DNA of 64,000 bases from Blastococcus tunisiensis (GTDB taxonomy: Bacteria; Actinomycetota; Actinomycetes; Mycobacteriales; Geodermatophilaceae). Positions 7,958 to 15,005 of this stretch are shown piece after piece. The notes below the pieces were generated by a model that saw only the letters and a list, made by a program, of their open reading frames with translations, ran no database searches and was not told the DNA's origin. The translations under genes were made by a program, and so were the position numbers. The DNA lies in NCBI RefSeq assembly GCF_900112815.1, contig NZ_FOND01000006.1, positions 1 to 64,000 of the forward strand, in the 5' to 3' direction. Every line of letters starts with the position of its first letter. Within the stretch, counting starts at the first letter, position 1.

Positions 7958-8152
7958 CTACTGGATCTGGCTCGACCGGGAGGTGACCGCGTTGGCGATC
8001 ACCGCCACGAGCGCGATGGCGATGCCCAGCAGCGCGAGGGTGATGATCACCTGCTCGACGGAGAGCGCACCGCGCTCGGGCTCCTCGCGGAGCTCCCGGA
8101 GCCGGTCGCGCAGGGCGCCGGCGAGGGCCATCAGGGTGGGGATGAGGGGCAT
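7958..8152 (-). CDS. flp: Flp/type IVb pilin
   Basis: 64 residues. A charged leader (MPLIPTLMALAGALRDRLRELREEPER) is followed by GALSVEQVIITLALLGIAIA: Gly at -1 and Glu at +5 of the predicted cleavage, then a hydrophobic helix. This is the type IVb (Flp) prepilin signature; the mature pilin would be only ~37 residues. It lies between tadC and the TadE-like genes, the usual place for the major pilin subunit in actinobacterial Tad operons. The leader is long for the family. Confidence 0.75.
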   Translation of the reverse strand: MPLIPTLMALAGALRDRLRELREEPERGALSVEQVIITLALLGIAIALVAVIANAVTSRSSQIQ

Positions 8153-8182
8153 CGGGTTTCCCTTCGGGGTGGGGCCAGCCGG

Positions 8183-9097
8183 TCAGCTGGCCATGAGTCG
8201 GGCGAGGGCGGGATAGAGGAAGAGCAGGAGGAAGGCGATAGACAGCAGCGCCACCGGAGCGGTGAGCTTCTCGCTGTCGGTGTTGGCCCGCGCCTCCTCC
8301 TCGGCCAGCAGCTGGACGCGCAGCGACTGGGCACGTGCCCGGAGCGTCGGGGCGATCGACGCGCCCTCCTGAGCGGCGACCGCCGCGATGTCGGCGACGT
8401 CGGCCAGCTCCCCGACGCCGGAGTCCGCGGCCAGCCGGCGCAGCCCCTCCCACGGCGGGTCTCCCGCGAGCCGGGCCGTGACCAGCGCATCGCTGATGCG
8501 GCCGAACACCCAGCCGTCACCGAGCGCGGCGGCACGCTCCAGCGCCATGGTGGGGCCCTCGCTGGCGTCCCGGCGAAGGCTGACCAGGTCCAGGTAGGAG
8601 CAGAGCGCCCGGCGCATCTGGCCGCGCGCCTCGGCGGCCTGGTCCCGCACGATCAGGTTGACGACGAGGAACAGGCCGGCGGCCAGCGCGAGTGACCCGG
8701 CCACCGGGACCACGACCGGCAGGCGGACGCCGGCGACGCCGAGGACGGCCGTGAGCAGCGGCACGAACGCCGCGCCGAACAGGGCCATGCCGATCTTGCG
8801 GACGGCGTACCCCGCCGGCGTCCACCCGATCAGCGCCAACGCCGATCCCGGCGCCTGCAGACCGATCGTGGGCAGCCGGGCGGCGGCCCATGCCCCGGCC
8901 CGCCCCGCCGCCTGCGCCCACCGGTCCCCCGTCTCCTCGACCGGCCGCACGGAACCGATCAGGGCGCGCCCGTCCAGGCGGGCCAGCGCGTCGGGCAGCC
9001 GCGGCTGCTCGGTGACGAGCGCGGTCCGCAGTAACAGGAACAGCCCCAGCCCGACGGCCGCGCCGCAACCAATCAGGAGCGCCTGCGCCGCGCTCAC
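8183..9097 (-). CDS. tadC: TadC-like inner-membrane platform protein
   Basis: 304 residues from a GTG overlapping the tadB stop (GTGA); a longer frame exists but overlaps tadB. Hydrophobic spans at about 5-22 and 120-170 (GIALFGAAFVPLLTAVLGVAG) and at the C-terminus (VALLSIAFLLLFLYPALARLMAS) surround a cytoplasmic GspF-type domain with YLDLVSLRRDASEGPTMALERAA and GELADVADIAAVAAQEGASI. TadC and TadB form the GspF-like platform the TadA ATPase acts on. TadA itself is not found in this locus. Confidence 0.85.
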   Translation of the reverse strand: MSAAQALLIGCGAAVGLGLFLLLRTALVTEQPRLPDALARLDGRALIGSVRPVEETGDRWAQAAGRAGAWAAARLPTIGLQAPGSALALIGWTPAGYAVRKIGMALFGAAFVPLLTAVLGVAGVRLPVVVPVAGSLALAAGLFLVVNLIVRDQAAEARGQMRRALCSYLDLVSLRRDASEGPTMALERAAALGDGWVFGRISDALVTARLAGDPPWEGLRRLAADSGVGELADVADIAAVAAQEGASIAPTLRARAQSLRVQLLAEEEARANTDSEKLTAPVALLSIAFLLLFLYPALARLMAS

Positions 9098-9564
9098 CGG
9101 GCCGGCACCTCCTCCGGATCCCGTGCCGCCCCGCCGCGCGTCGTCGGGTCGACAAGGAAGCGGACCGTCGGCGCCGCCGCCGTGAGCCGGCGCATCCACA
9201 GCAGGCAACCGACCATCAAGGCGGCGATGACGGCCAACACCAGCTGCCCGAGCGCGGTGCCGTAGGGAGCCAGGTAGTCCCCGTTCAGGGCCGCCAGCCC
9301 GGCGGCGGCGACGGTGATGAGCAGCAGCCAGCGCGCGTTGGCCCGGGGCTTGGCGCGGTCGGCCTCCACCTTGCGGCGCATGGTGACCTCCTCGGTGAGG
9401 CTGTGCGCCAGCTCGGTCAGGACCCGGGCCAGCCCCGGACCGCGCAGCTCCGCACCGAGCAGCAGGGCGGCGACCACCAGATCACCGGCGGCGTCGTCCA
9501 GGTCGTCGGCGAAGGCCAGCAGCGCACGGGACGTGGGCCAGCGCGCCTGCAGCCGGGCGGCCAA
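9094..9564 (-). CDS. tadB: TadB C-terminal half, N-terminally truncated
   Basis: 156 residues from a TTG. In frame it extends upstream only to PEPIGVEVATLAARLQ before sequence shared with cpaB. EVATLAARLQARWPTSRALL and ADDLDDAAGDLVVAALLLGAEL match the middle of actinobacterial TadB/GspF proteins, followed by two spans (about 76-95, 110-130) and NGDYLAPYGTALGQLVL. Whole TadB proteins are near 300 residues, so roughly the first half (membrane anchor and part of the first GspF segment) is missing. The gene begins 36 nt after the premature cpaB stop. I read this as the right side of a deletion that also took tadZ and tadA; the protein is probably non-functional. Confidence 0.75.
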   Translation of the reverse strand: MAARLQARWPTSRALLAFADDLDDAAGDLVVAALLLGAELRGPGLARVLTELAHSLTEEVTMRRKVEADRAKPRANARWLLLITVAAAGLAALNGDYLAPYGTALGQLVLAVIAALMVGCLLWMRRLTAAAPTVRFLVDPTTRGGAARDPEEVPAR

Positions 9565-9599
9565 CGTCGCGACCTCGACCCCGATCGGCTCCGGTGCGG

Positions 9600-10205
9600 T
9601 TAGACGTCGACGACGCGCCGCCCGTCCGTGCCCGGCTCCCCCGCGCGGACGACGGTGGCCGGAACGGTGACCGAAGGAGCCGTGGGTGCCGCCTGACCGT
9701 CCGTCGACAGGGGCACCAGCAGCACGTCGTCCCCGGGTCGCAGCGGCGTGACCGGCAACTGCACGGCCGGCAGTCCGATGCCGACGAGTTGTCGACCGGG
9801 CGGAGGGAGCCGCTGCTCGGTGGTCGCGTCCCGGGTGAGGAGTGTCCCGGGCAGAAGGTCGGTTGCTGCGGTTCGGCCGATGACCTGGTCGCGGTCGGTG
9901 TACGGAACCGGGGTCAGCGCCGGGTCGGCGGCGATGCGCGCCTCTACGAGATCGTCAGCGGTAATCGTCTGCCCCCAGGCGACCGGCCGAGCGACGGCGA
10001 TCACCGACGTCGTCTGGCCGAGCAAAGTGGCGAGGTAGGCGGCACCGAGCGCGCCGAGCACCACCATCGCGACCGCCAGGGCCAGCAGGGCGGGGCGCCG
10101 GCGGCGTCGTGGTGGCGGCAGCACGGGAGCCTGGGGCAGTGGCGGGGGCACCCAGCCGTTGCTCTCGATGACGTCGTCGGTGGGGGCTGTCCGCATCCTG
10201 GCCAT
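9600..10205 (-). CDS. cpaB: CpaB/RcpC-like SAF-domain protein, C-terminally truncated
   Basis: 201 residues. The start ATG shares one base with the preceding TGA (TGATG). After a Pro/Arg-rich cytoplasmic N-terminus and one membrane helix (about 47-68, LLALAVAMVVLGALGAAYLA) comes a SAF domain (AVARPVAWGQTITADDLVEA, DQVIGRTAATDLLPGTLL) and a beta-rich part. It stops at DGRRVVDV, where relatives continue for some 30-40 residues. In Tad systems CpaB/RcpC is a periplasmic or outer component. The abrupt end coincides with the truncated start of tadB. Confidence 0.75.
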   Translation of the reverse strand: MARMRTAPTDDVIESNGWVPPPLPQAPVLPPPRRRRRPALLALAVAMVVLGALGAAYLATLLGQTTSVIAVARPVAWGQTITADDLVEARIAADPALTPVPYTDRDQVIGRTAATDLLPGTLLTRDATTEQRLPPPGRQLVGIGLPAVQLPVTPLRPGDDVLLVPLSTDGQAAPTAPSVTVPATVVRAGEPGTDGRRVVDV

Positions 10206-10921
10206 CAGCGCTCCTCGGCCTGATTGAGCACGTGGAGCTCGCCGACGAAGAGCTCGCCGGTCGAGGAAAGCTGCACCACCTCCGTGCCGGTGCGACCGCC
10301 ACCGGACCAGGTGACCGTCCACGTGGTCGTAGCAGTGATCGGCCACGGTCCGCCGCCGGGGACGTGGTTGGCCGACGCGCGCTCGTAGAGGTGGCCGCAG
10401 TCCGGGGAGGAGCCGTCGGCGCCGGCTGCGTATGGCGTTCCGAGGCCGCAGGTGACGGTGGTCCCGTCGCCCATGTCCCACGCGATGCGGGAGACCACGC
10501 CGGTCGCTTCGACGGCGACCGGTCCTTCGGTAGCGGAGCGGGTGATGGGTCCCGAGACGTTCTCCGCGCGGTCGGTCCACATCCACACCGGGAGGCCGAC
10601 CAGTCCGCTGGCCGACCCCTGCGGGGGTGCGGTGCGCAGCAGCGGCGGCTGCAGTTGCATGGCGGCGATGGCGCGCTGTGCGAGGACCTCGGGGTCGATG
10701 ACGTCGGCCGGTGGCCCGCGACGCCAGACGATCCCGGTGGCCGTGGAACTGAGCGATCCGCCCGGGCCCACAGCACAGTTGGCGGCGTAGAGGGCACCTC
10801 CCTCCTCGGGACTGCGCCCATCCCACAACGGCGAGCCGGGAGGGGGCTGGGGGTCCATCAGCTTGAGGTAGCAGCCGCTGGACGACTCGTACCAACCGAG
10901 GTTGTCCTGGTAGCAGGGCAC
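10205..10921 (-). CDS. Secreted PKD-like protein of the Tad locus, C-terminal part
   Basis: 238 residues starting at an internal GTG (VPCYQDNLGWYESSSGCYL). WDMGDGTTVTCGLGTPY and CGHLYERASANH with ITATTTWTVTWSGGG look like a PKD/immunoglobulin-type fold, as in secreted proteins encoded at actinobacterial Tad loci. The frame carries no signal peptide. A matching signal-peptide ORF lies just upstream in another frame, and the two would join inside the GACACC(GGCACC) repeat near 10940-10960. The most economical reading is one secreted protein of ~300 residues split by a one-base frameshift. Confidence 0.65.
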   Translation of the reverse strand: MPCYQDNLGWYESSSGCYLKLMDPQPPPGSPLWDGRSPEEGGALYAANCAVGPGGSLSSTATGIVWRRGPPADVIDPEVLAQRAIAAMQLQPPLLRTAPPQGSASGLVGLPVWMWTDRAENVSGPITRSATEGPVAVEATGVVSRIAWDMGDGTTVTCGLGTPYAAGADGSSPDCGHLYERASANHVPGGGPWPITATTTWTVTWSGGGRTGTEVVQLSSTGELFVGELHVLNQAEER

Positions 10922-11145
10922 CGCGGCGCCGGTCGGCGAGGTGCCGGTGCCGGTGCCGGTGTCGCGGCCCGGGCCGGAACGGTCACGGGGGAACTCGGCA
11001 CGGCCGGCCGGATGTCCTCGATGTAGCAGAAGCCGGAGGGCAGGCAGATCTCGTTGGGCGCGGCGGTGGCGACCGCGGTCGGGCCCTGGAGGAGGACGGC
11101 CGCCAGGACGCCGGCGGCTGCGCGCGCCCAGGAATGGGTCAGCAC
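10858..11145 (-). pseudogene. Signal-peptide end of the split secreted protein
   Basis: A GTG start overlapping the lipoprotein stop opens a frame beginning LTHSWARAAAGVLAAVLLQG, a good Sec signal peptide with cleavage near ATAAPN, followed by EICLPSGFCYIEDIRPAVP. It then passes into an Ala-Pro repeat (ATPAPAPAP) and meaningless sequence. The +2 frame over the same region reads RDTGTGTGTSPTGAAVPCYQDN and continues into the 10205-10921 gene. I infer one gene, 10205-11145, with a one-base deletion (or +2 insertion) between about 10922 and 10985. Confidence 0.55.
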
Positions 11146-11741
11146 GTCTCGTCCTGCACGTCGACGGTGGCGACGAGCCAGCGGTCCTCGGGCGGTGGGT
11201 AAAAGACGACCGTGGCGACGGCGACGTGCGGCGGCCGCTCGGCGCTCACCACGTCACCGGTGGCCTGGTCCGTGGCGGGGAAATCTTGGGTGTCGACGCA
11301 GTCCTGGATCGTGACGGTGCGGAGGGTGCCGTCGGTGCCACCGGCGAGGTCGACGGCGACGACCTGGGGATCGTGGGCCACCTCGCCGGTGTGGGCGATA
11401 CCGCGATCACGGAGAGCCGAGATCTCGAGCAGCTCGGCGGACCGATAGGGGTCTGCGGTCAGCTGCGCGTAGGGCGGCAGCCAGTCCTGCGTCGGGTCGC
11501 GGCGCGCGTCCTGGGCCAGCCGGGTCACGTCCCGGTAGACGGCCATCGCCGCGTCGGCGGCCGCCGCCTCGTCGGAGTCCATCGATGGGCCCGCGCTCGT
11601 GGGTGCCGCACTGGTCTCCGAGGTCGATGGCGCGGGCGGGGTCTGCTCCGTGGCGTCCCCGTCCGTGCCGCATGCGCCGAGCGTCAGCACCGACCCGAGA
11701 GTGGCGATGCCGAGCCGCGCCCGACCGATCGCCCGCGGCAC
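11139..11741 (-). CDS. Predicted lipoprotein at the head of the Tad operon
   Basis: 200 residues from the chosen GTG; an ATG at 11810 and the longest start at 11894 are alternatives without a better ribosome site. The chosen start gives a compact lipoprotein signal, RARLGIATLGSVLTLGAC, with the lipobox LGAC at residues 21-24. A Thr/Ser/Pro linker and a domain with AAMAVYRDVTRLAQDARRDP and an NTF2/SnoaL-like pattern of helices then strands (VTIQDCVDTQDF) follow. It is likely anchored to the outer face of the membrane. Function unknown. The next gene overlaps its stop codon. Confidence 0.65.
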   Translation of the reverse strand: MPRAIGRARLGIATLGSVLTLGACGTDGDATEQTPPAPSTSETSAAPTSAGPSMDSDEAAAADAAMAVYRDVTRLAQDARRDPTQDWLPPYAQLTADPYRSAELLEISALRDRGIAHTGEVAHDPQVVAVDLAGGTDGTLRTVTIQDCVDTQDFPATDQATGDVVSAERPPHVAVATVVFYPPPEDRWLVATVDVQDETC

Positions 11742-11927
11742 GGTCTTGGTTGGCGAGCCCGGCGAGCTCGCCGGTCCGGTCTCCAGGGCCCGGGCGAGGC
11801 CAGCCGCCATCACACAGCGCGGCTCTGACCTGCGGATCACGGGCGCCTCCCGGGGGGCAACAGGTTGCGGGAAATTACCACCGAGGACCGTCACGAAGGG
11901 AAGCCCGAATCTCCAGTAATTCTCCGG

Positions 11928-12380
11928 TCAGCCCCCAGAGGGCGCCAATGGCGCGTGGTCACGGCGCGAGCGACGGATCGCGGCCTGGACGCGGGCCTCG
12001 TCCACACCCAGCAGTCCGGCCACGGCGTGGACGGCGTCCACCGTCGGCTCGGTACCGGGCCTGCCGTCCTCCAGTCGCACGTACGTCATGACGGACACAC
12101 CCGGTGCGCCCATCTCGTTTGTCGCCAGGCCGGCCGCCAGCCGGAGCGCCGCCAGCGGTGGATCGTCGGGATCGACGTCGAGCAGGTGCAGCGGCTCGAT
12201 CCCCACAGCGGCGGCCAGTCGGGGCACGAACCGGGGCCGCGGACGCTCGAGGCCCAGCTCCCACACGCGGACTCTTGCCGGGCTCGACAGCTCGAGGCGT
12301 TCGGCGAGGTCGTCCCGGCTCAATCCGGCGGCCTCCCGGGCGGCCTGCAGGCGGTCGCCTCGAAGCAGCGGCCGCGCCAC
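11928..12380 (-). CDS. XRE-family helix-turn-helix regulator
   Basis: 150 residues. An N-terminal XRE-type HTH (RGDRLQAAREAAGLSRDDLAE, then VRVWELGLERPRPRF and LAAAVGIEPLHLLDV) is followed by a second helical repeat (ALRLAAGLATNEMGAPGVSVMTYVRLEDG, AVAGLLGVDEARVQAAI) that looks like another degenerate HTH. It is probably a cytoplasmic DNA-binding regulator. Direct repeats immediately upstream may be its own operator. It is divergent from the two membrane protein paralogs. Confidence 0.75.
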   Translation of the reverse strand: MARPLLRGDRLQAAREAAGLSRDDLAERLELSSPARVRVWELGLERPRPRFVPRLAAAVGIEPLHLLDVDPDDPPLAALRLAAGLATNEMGAPGVSVMTYVRLEDGRPGTEPTVDAVHAVAGLLGVDEARVQAAIRRSRRDHAPLAPSGG

Positions 12381-12393
12381 GGCAGCCCCCCAT

Positions 12394-12418
12394 CACCCGT
12401 TCGGTGGACACCCGTTCG
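12394..12418. promoter_or_regulatory. Direct repeat upstream of the XRE gene
   Basis: CACCCGTTCG occurs at 12394-12403 and again at 12409-12418, a 15-bp period, ending 14 nt before the regulator start on the minus strand. The spacing would put both copies on nearly the same face of the helix. An autoregulatory operator is a guess. Confidence 0.35.
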
Positions 12419-12747
12419 TGGCGTAGAACCCTAGCGCTCACCGTGCACCCCGGTCGTACGACACCTCGTCGTCCGGTGCAGCGCGGGGTGCGAGGCCGAC
12501 GAGCGTCCGTGCGCCAGGGCCGAAGACCGAACGACCTCACAAGACCGTGGCACCGGGGTGCGTCCGGTCCCTTGACCGCCTTTGGGTCCACTGGAGAAGT
12601 TCTGCAGGTTCACGGCAGAGTGCGTAGCCCCCTCCGTGCAGGGCTGGAGGAAACCCGGAGGAGGGCGGGCTCTGCGACCCCGGAGTCCCCGCGCGGCCGC
12701 CGAGGGCGTCTGCATCGCCGCGGCGACGGACCCCTGGCCGGCGCCTG
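12419..12747. other. Intergenic stretch between divergent genes
   Basis: About 330 bp between the XRE regulator and the first membrane paralog. Minus-strand ORFs here (up to 139 codons) are Arg/Pro/Ser-rich and lack a ribosome binding site. The only supported element is the -10-like TAGGCT at its right end. Confidence 0.4.
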
Positions 12748-12753
12748 TAGGCT
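12748..12753 (+). promoter_or_regulatory. -10 element of a leaderless promoter
   Basis: TAGGCT followed by six bases and then the ATG at 12760. A -10 hexamer this close to the start codon, with no ribosome site at that ATG, is the usual look of an actinobacterial leaderless mRNA. No clear -35 is seen. Confidence 0.5.
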
Positions 12754-12759
12754 CCGGGA

Positions 12760-13824
12760 ATGCTGGCCCCGGTAACGGGCGACGGAGGATCGGGCGGGAT
12801 CGCTGAGGACCAGGTGACCGGAGCGGGCAGGGTTTCAGCGGGGCTCGCATGGGCGGCCAACCACCTGCTGATGATGCCCCTGTCTCACCGGCTGCTCCTG
12901 GTCACCGCGAACGCGGTCGTCGTCGCTGCCGCCGGGATCAGGGCACCGCTGGGCTGGATGCTGGTGCCCATTCTGCTGGCGGTCTCCACCACGCCAGCTG
13001 TGGCGGCAGTGGTTGCCGCCTGGTCGGCCGTCCTGATCGCCTTGTCAATCGCGGTGCCCGTTGTTCCCGGGCACCAGAGCGACCCGCTGTGGCTGGCGGT
13101 CTCGGGGCTGAGCCTCGCCTCCCTGCCCGTGTTCGCGCGGTTGCATCGGCGGCGAATGGCCGCCGAGGTCACCCCGAACATCAGGCGGCTGACCCCAGAG
13201 GGGGCCCCGCGACCGGCTGTTCTCGCCCTGTCGCGGGCGGAAGCCGAGGTGGCGGCCAGTACGAAGGTCCGGGGCCTCGGCACCCGGGTGCTCCTCGGCG
13301 TCGTACAGGGAAAGACGGCTGGCCCGGCACGCGTGGCCTGGACCCTTGAGCAGGCGTTCGAGGCGATCGCCGCCCGCAGGACGGCGTCGCTTGCCGAGAT
13401 CGCCGGTGCCCTCGACCAGCTGGTCGAGGGCATGGGCCCCGATGTCCACGTGGCTGCGTCCCTGGTGGAGATCTCTGCGTCCGGGCAGGTGTGGTTCCTC
13501 CGGTGCGGCGGGCCGGCGGTACTCGCTGCCCGTCAGGTCGTCGGAACGGGCGCCGTCGTCGGGGAGGGGCCCGGAGGGCTACCGCTCGGGCTCGGGGCCC
13601 CGGCCGGGGAGGAACTCGTGGAGGCCCCCGCCGGTGCGCGGCTGGCCGTGGTGACCCACGCTTTCTCGGCCGAGCACTACGACGACTACGTCGGGCAGGT
13701 CCAGGAGTCGCTGGCTGCAAGGACGCCGGAGCTCGCGGCCATCCGACTCATGCTCGGCCACGCCACCGGAGCGTCCGCGCCGGTGGTGGGCCCGGCCCTC
13801 GTCATCGAGCCCGTCACTGACTGA
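12760..13824 (+). CDS. Membrane protein with degenerate PP2C/SpoIIE-like domain (paralog 1)
   Basis: 354 residues. The ATG fits a leaderless mRNA; a GTG at 12814 with GAGGA before it is an alternative. Four hydrophobic segments (about 45-130, LLLVTANAVVVAAAGIRAPL, VVPGHQSDPLWLAVSGL) precede a cytoplasmic domain. That domain's pattern (VRGLGTRVLLGVVQGKT, VAASLVEISASGQVWFLRCGGPAVL, LPLGLGAPAGEEL, RLAVVTHAFSAEHYDDY) follows the strand order of SpoIIE/PP2C phosphatases but lacks the metal-binding aspartates (no GDG or DG motif). It probably senses or binds rather than dephosphorylates. The next gene is its paralog. Confidence 0.7.
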   Translation: MLAPVTGDGGSGGIAEDQVTGAGRVSAGLAWAANHLLMMPLSHRLLLVTANAVVVAAAGIRAPLGWMLVPILLAVSTTPAVAAVVAAWSAVLIALSIAVPVVPGHQSDPLWLAVSGLSLASLPVFARLHRRRMAAEVTPNIRRLTPEGAPRPAVLALSRAEAEVAASTKVRGLGTRVLLGVVQGKTAGPARVAWTLEQAFEAIAARRTASLAEIAGALDQLVEGMGPDVHVAASLVEISASGQVWFLRCGGPAVLAARQVVGTGAVVGEGPGGLPLGLGAPAGEELVEAPAGARLAVVTHAFSAEHYDDYVGQVQESLAARTPELAAIRLMLGHATGASAPVVGPALVIEPVTD

Positions 13825-13904
13825 GCGCAGGCGGGGGTGCGGTCACCAGAATGGGGCCGTCTCGTCGGACGCGGCCGTGTCACGGTCATGCCATAGTGCT
13901 GGCC

Positions 13905-13940
13905 GTGGACGGAGCGGGTGATCACCCGGTGACGCCGTGA
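13905..13940 (+). CDS. Possible leaderless 11-codon upstream ORF
   Basis: GTG at 13905 lies 7 nt after a -10-like CATAGT (13892-13897) and encodes 11 residues (VDGAGDHPVTP). Its TGA overlaps the GTG of the next gene as GTGA. Such a mini-ORF could couple translation into the paralog downstream, which has no Shine-Dalgarno. The alternative is that the paralog's N-terminus is frameshifted relative to its sister. Confidence 0.3.
   Translation: MDGAGDHPVTP
13915..13928. promoter_or_regulatory. 14-bp perfect palindrome before paralog 2
   Basis: CGGGTGATCACCCG is fully self-complementary and ends 8 nt before the GTG start at 13937, inside the mini-ORF. It could be a repressor site or an mRNA hairpin over the start region. 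Confidence 0.35.
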
Positions 13941-14968
13941 CCAGGCCGGCGGCGGGGCCGCCGACCGTTTCCACGCCGCTAGCGCTCGGAGCGGTCACGG
14001 CGAATGCGGTCGTGATGGGCGCGGCCGGAGCGGTCGCGCCGATGGCCTGGCTGTTCGTGCCTGCGCTGATGTCGGTGGTCTGCCGGCCTCGGTCAGCGGC
14101 GCTGGTTTCGCTGTGGGGCTTGGCGCTGATCTGGCTGTCCGTGATCCTCCCCGTCATCCCAGGACACGACGCCGATCCTTGGGCACTGGGTGCCTCGCTG
14201 GTCTCCCTGGCCGTGCTGCCTGGCATGGCGTGGGTCCGGGTGCGTGGTCACGTCCGTCAGGTCGCCTACACCCGCAGGGGGGTCCCCGGCGTCACACCAC
14301 TCACCGGCGGCAGCGGTACCCGACGGGCTGCGCTGGCCCGATCGGGCCTACCCACCGAGGTAGCCGCAGGCGTGCAGCTCCCGGACGGGGCCGTCCGGAT
14401 CCTGCTCGGTGTCGTCGCCGGGCACGTGCCCGCGCCGGAGCTGCTGCGGGACCGGCTGGAGACGACGTTCTGCGACCGAGCCGTCCACGGCTCCTGGGAC
14501 CTGACGCAGTCGGCGGCCGAGCTGGGCCGGCTCGTGCGTCGCTCAGGGCCGGAAGGCTACGTCGCCGCGACGCTGGTGGAGATCGATCGGGAGGGCGTTG
14601 CCCGCCTGCTGTCGTGCGGCAGCCCAAGTGCGCTGGTCCTGCCCGCCGGAGAAGAGCCGAGCGGTGACGACGGCCTCCGGGCGCTCAGCGGCAACCCGGG
14701 AGGGCCGCCGCTGGGACTGGACGGGGACCCTGTGGGCCTGATCGAGCCCTTGCCCGACGACTGTCGCATCGCCGTGGTGACGAACGCCTACGCACTCGCC
14801 CACTACGACGACTACGCCAGCGCCGCAGCCGAGAGCCTGCGCCCGGCCACCCCGGAACATGCGGCGGTGCTCCTTCTCCGGGGACCGACGGACCCCAGCC
14901 CCCGGTTCGACGGAGTGGAGACGGCGCGGGTTGTGGGCCCGGCGCTGGTCATCGGCCCCCGGCAGTAG
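13937..14968 (+). CDS. Membrane protein with degenerate PP2C/SpoIIE-like domain (paralog 2)
   Basis: 343 residues and clearly homologous to the preceding gene: TANAVVMGAAGAVAPMAWLFVPAL, VILPVIPGHDADPWALGASLVSL, VRILLGVVAGHVPAPELL, VAATLVEIDREGVARLLSCGSP, PPLGLDGDPVGLIEPL, RIAVVTNAYALAHYDDYASAAAESL and VVGPALVIGP all have counterparts. Four membrane segments then a soluble domain. Like its sister it keeps the phosphatase-like scaffold but not the acidic metal ligands. The tandem pair suggests a dimeric or paired membrane device of unknown function. Confidence 0.7.
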   Translation: MTRPAAGPPTVSTPLALGAVTANAVVMGAAGAVAPMAWLFVPALMSVVCRPRSAALVSLWGLALIWLSVILPVIPGHDADPWALGASLVSLAVLPGMAWVRVRGHVRQVAYTRRGVPGVTPLTGGSGTRRAALARSGLPTEVAAGVQLPDGAVRILLGVVAGHVPAPELLRDRLETTFCDRAVHGSWDLTQSAAELGRLVRRSGPEGYVAATLVEIDREGVARLLSCGSPSALVLPAGEEPSGDDGLRALSGNPGGPPLGLDGDPVGLIEPLPDDCRIAVVTNAYALAHYDDYASAAAESLRPATPEHAAVLLLRGPTDPSPRFDGVETARVVGPALVIGPRQ

Positions 14969-15005
14969 CGCCGGCAATCTGACCGGGACAGCGCCGGAGA
15001 GTGGG

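Noticed and set aside
12431-12860. Two overlapping minus-strand ORFs (107 and 139 codons)
   Set aside because: No ribosome site, Pro/Arg/Ser-rich, and they overlap the well-supported leaderless start at 12760.
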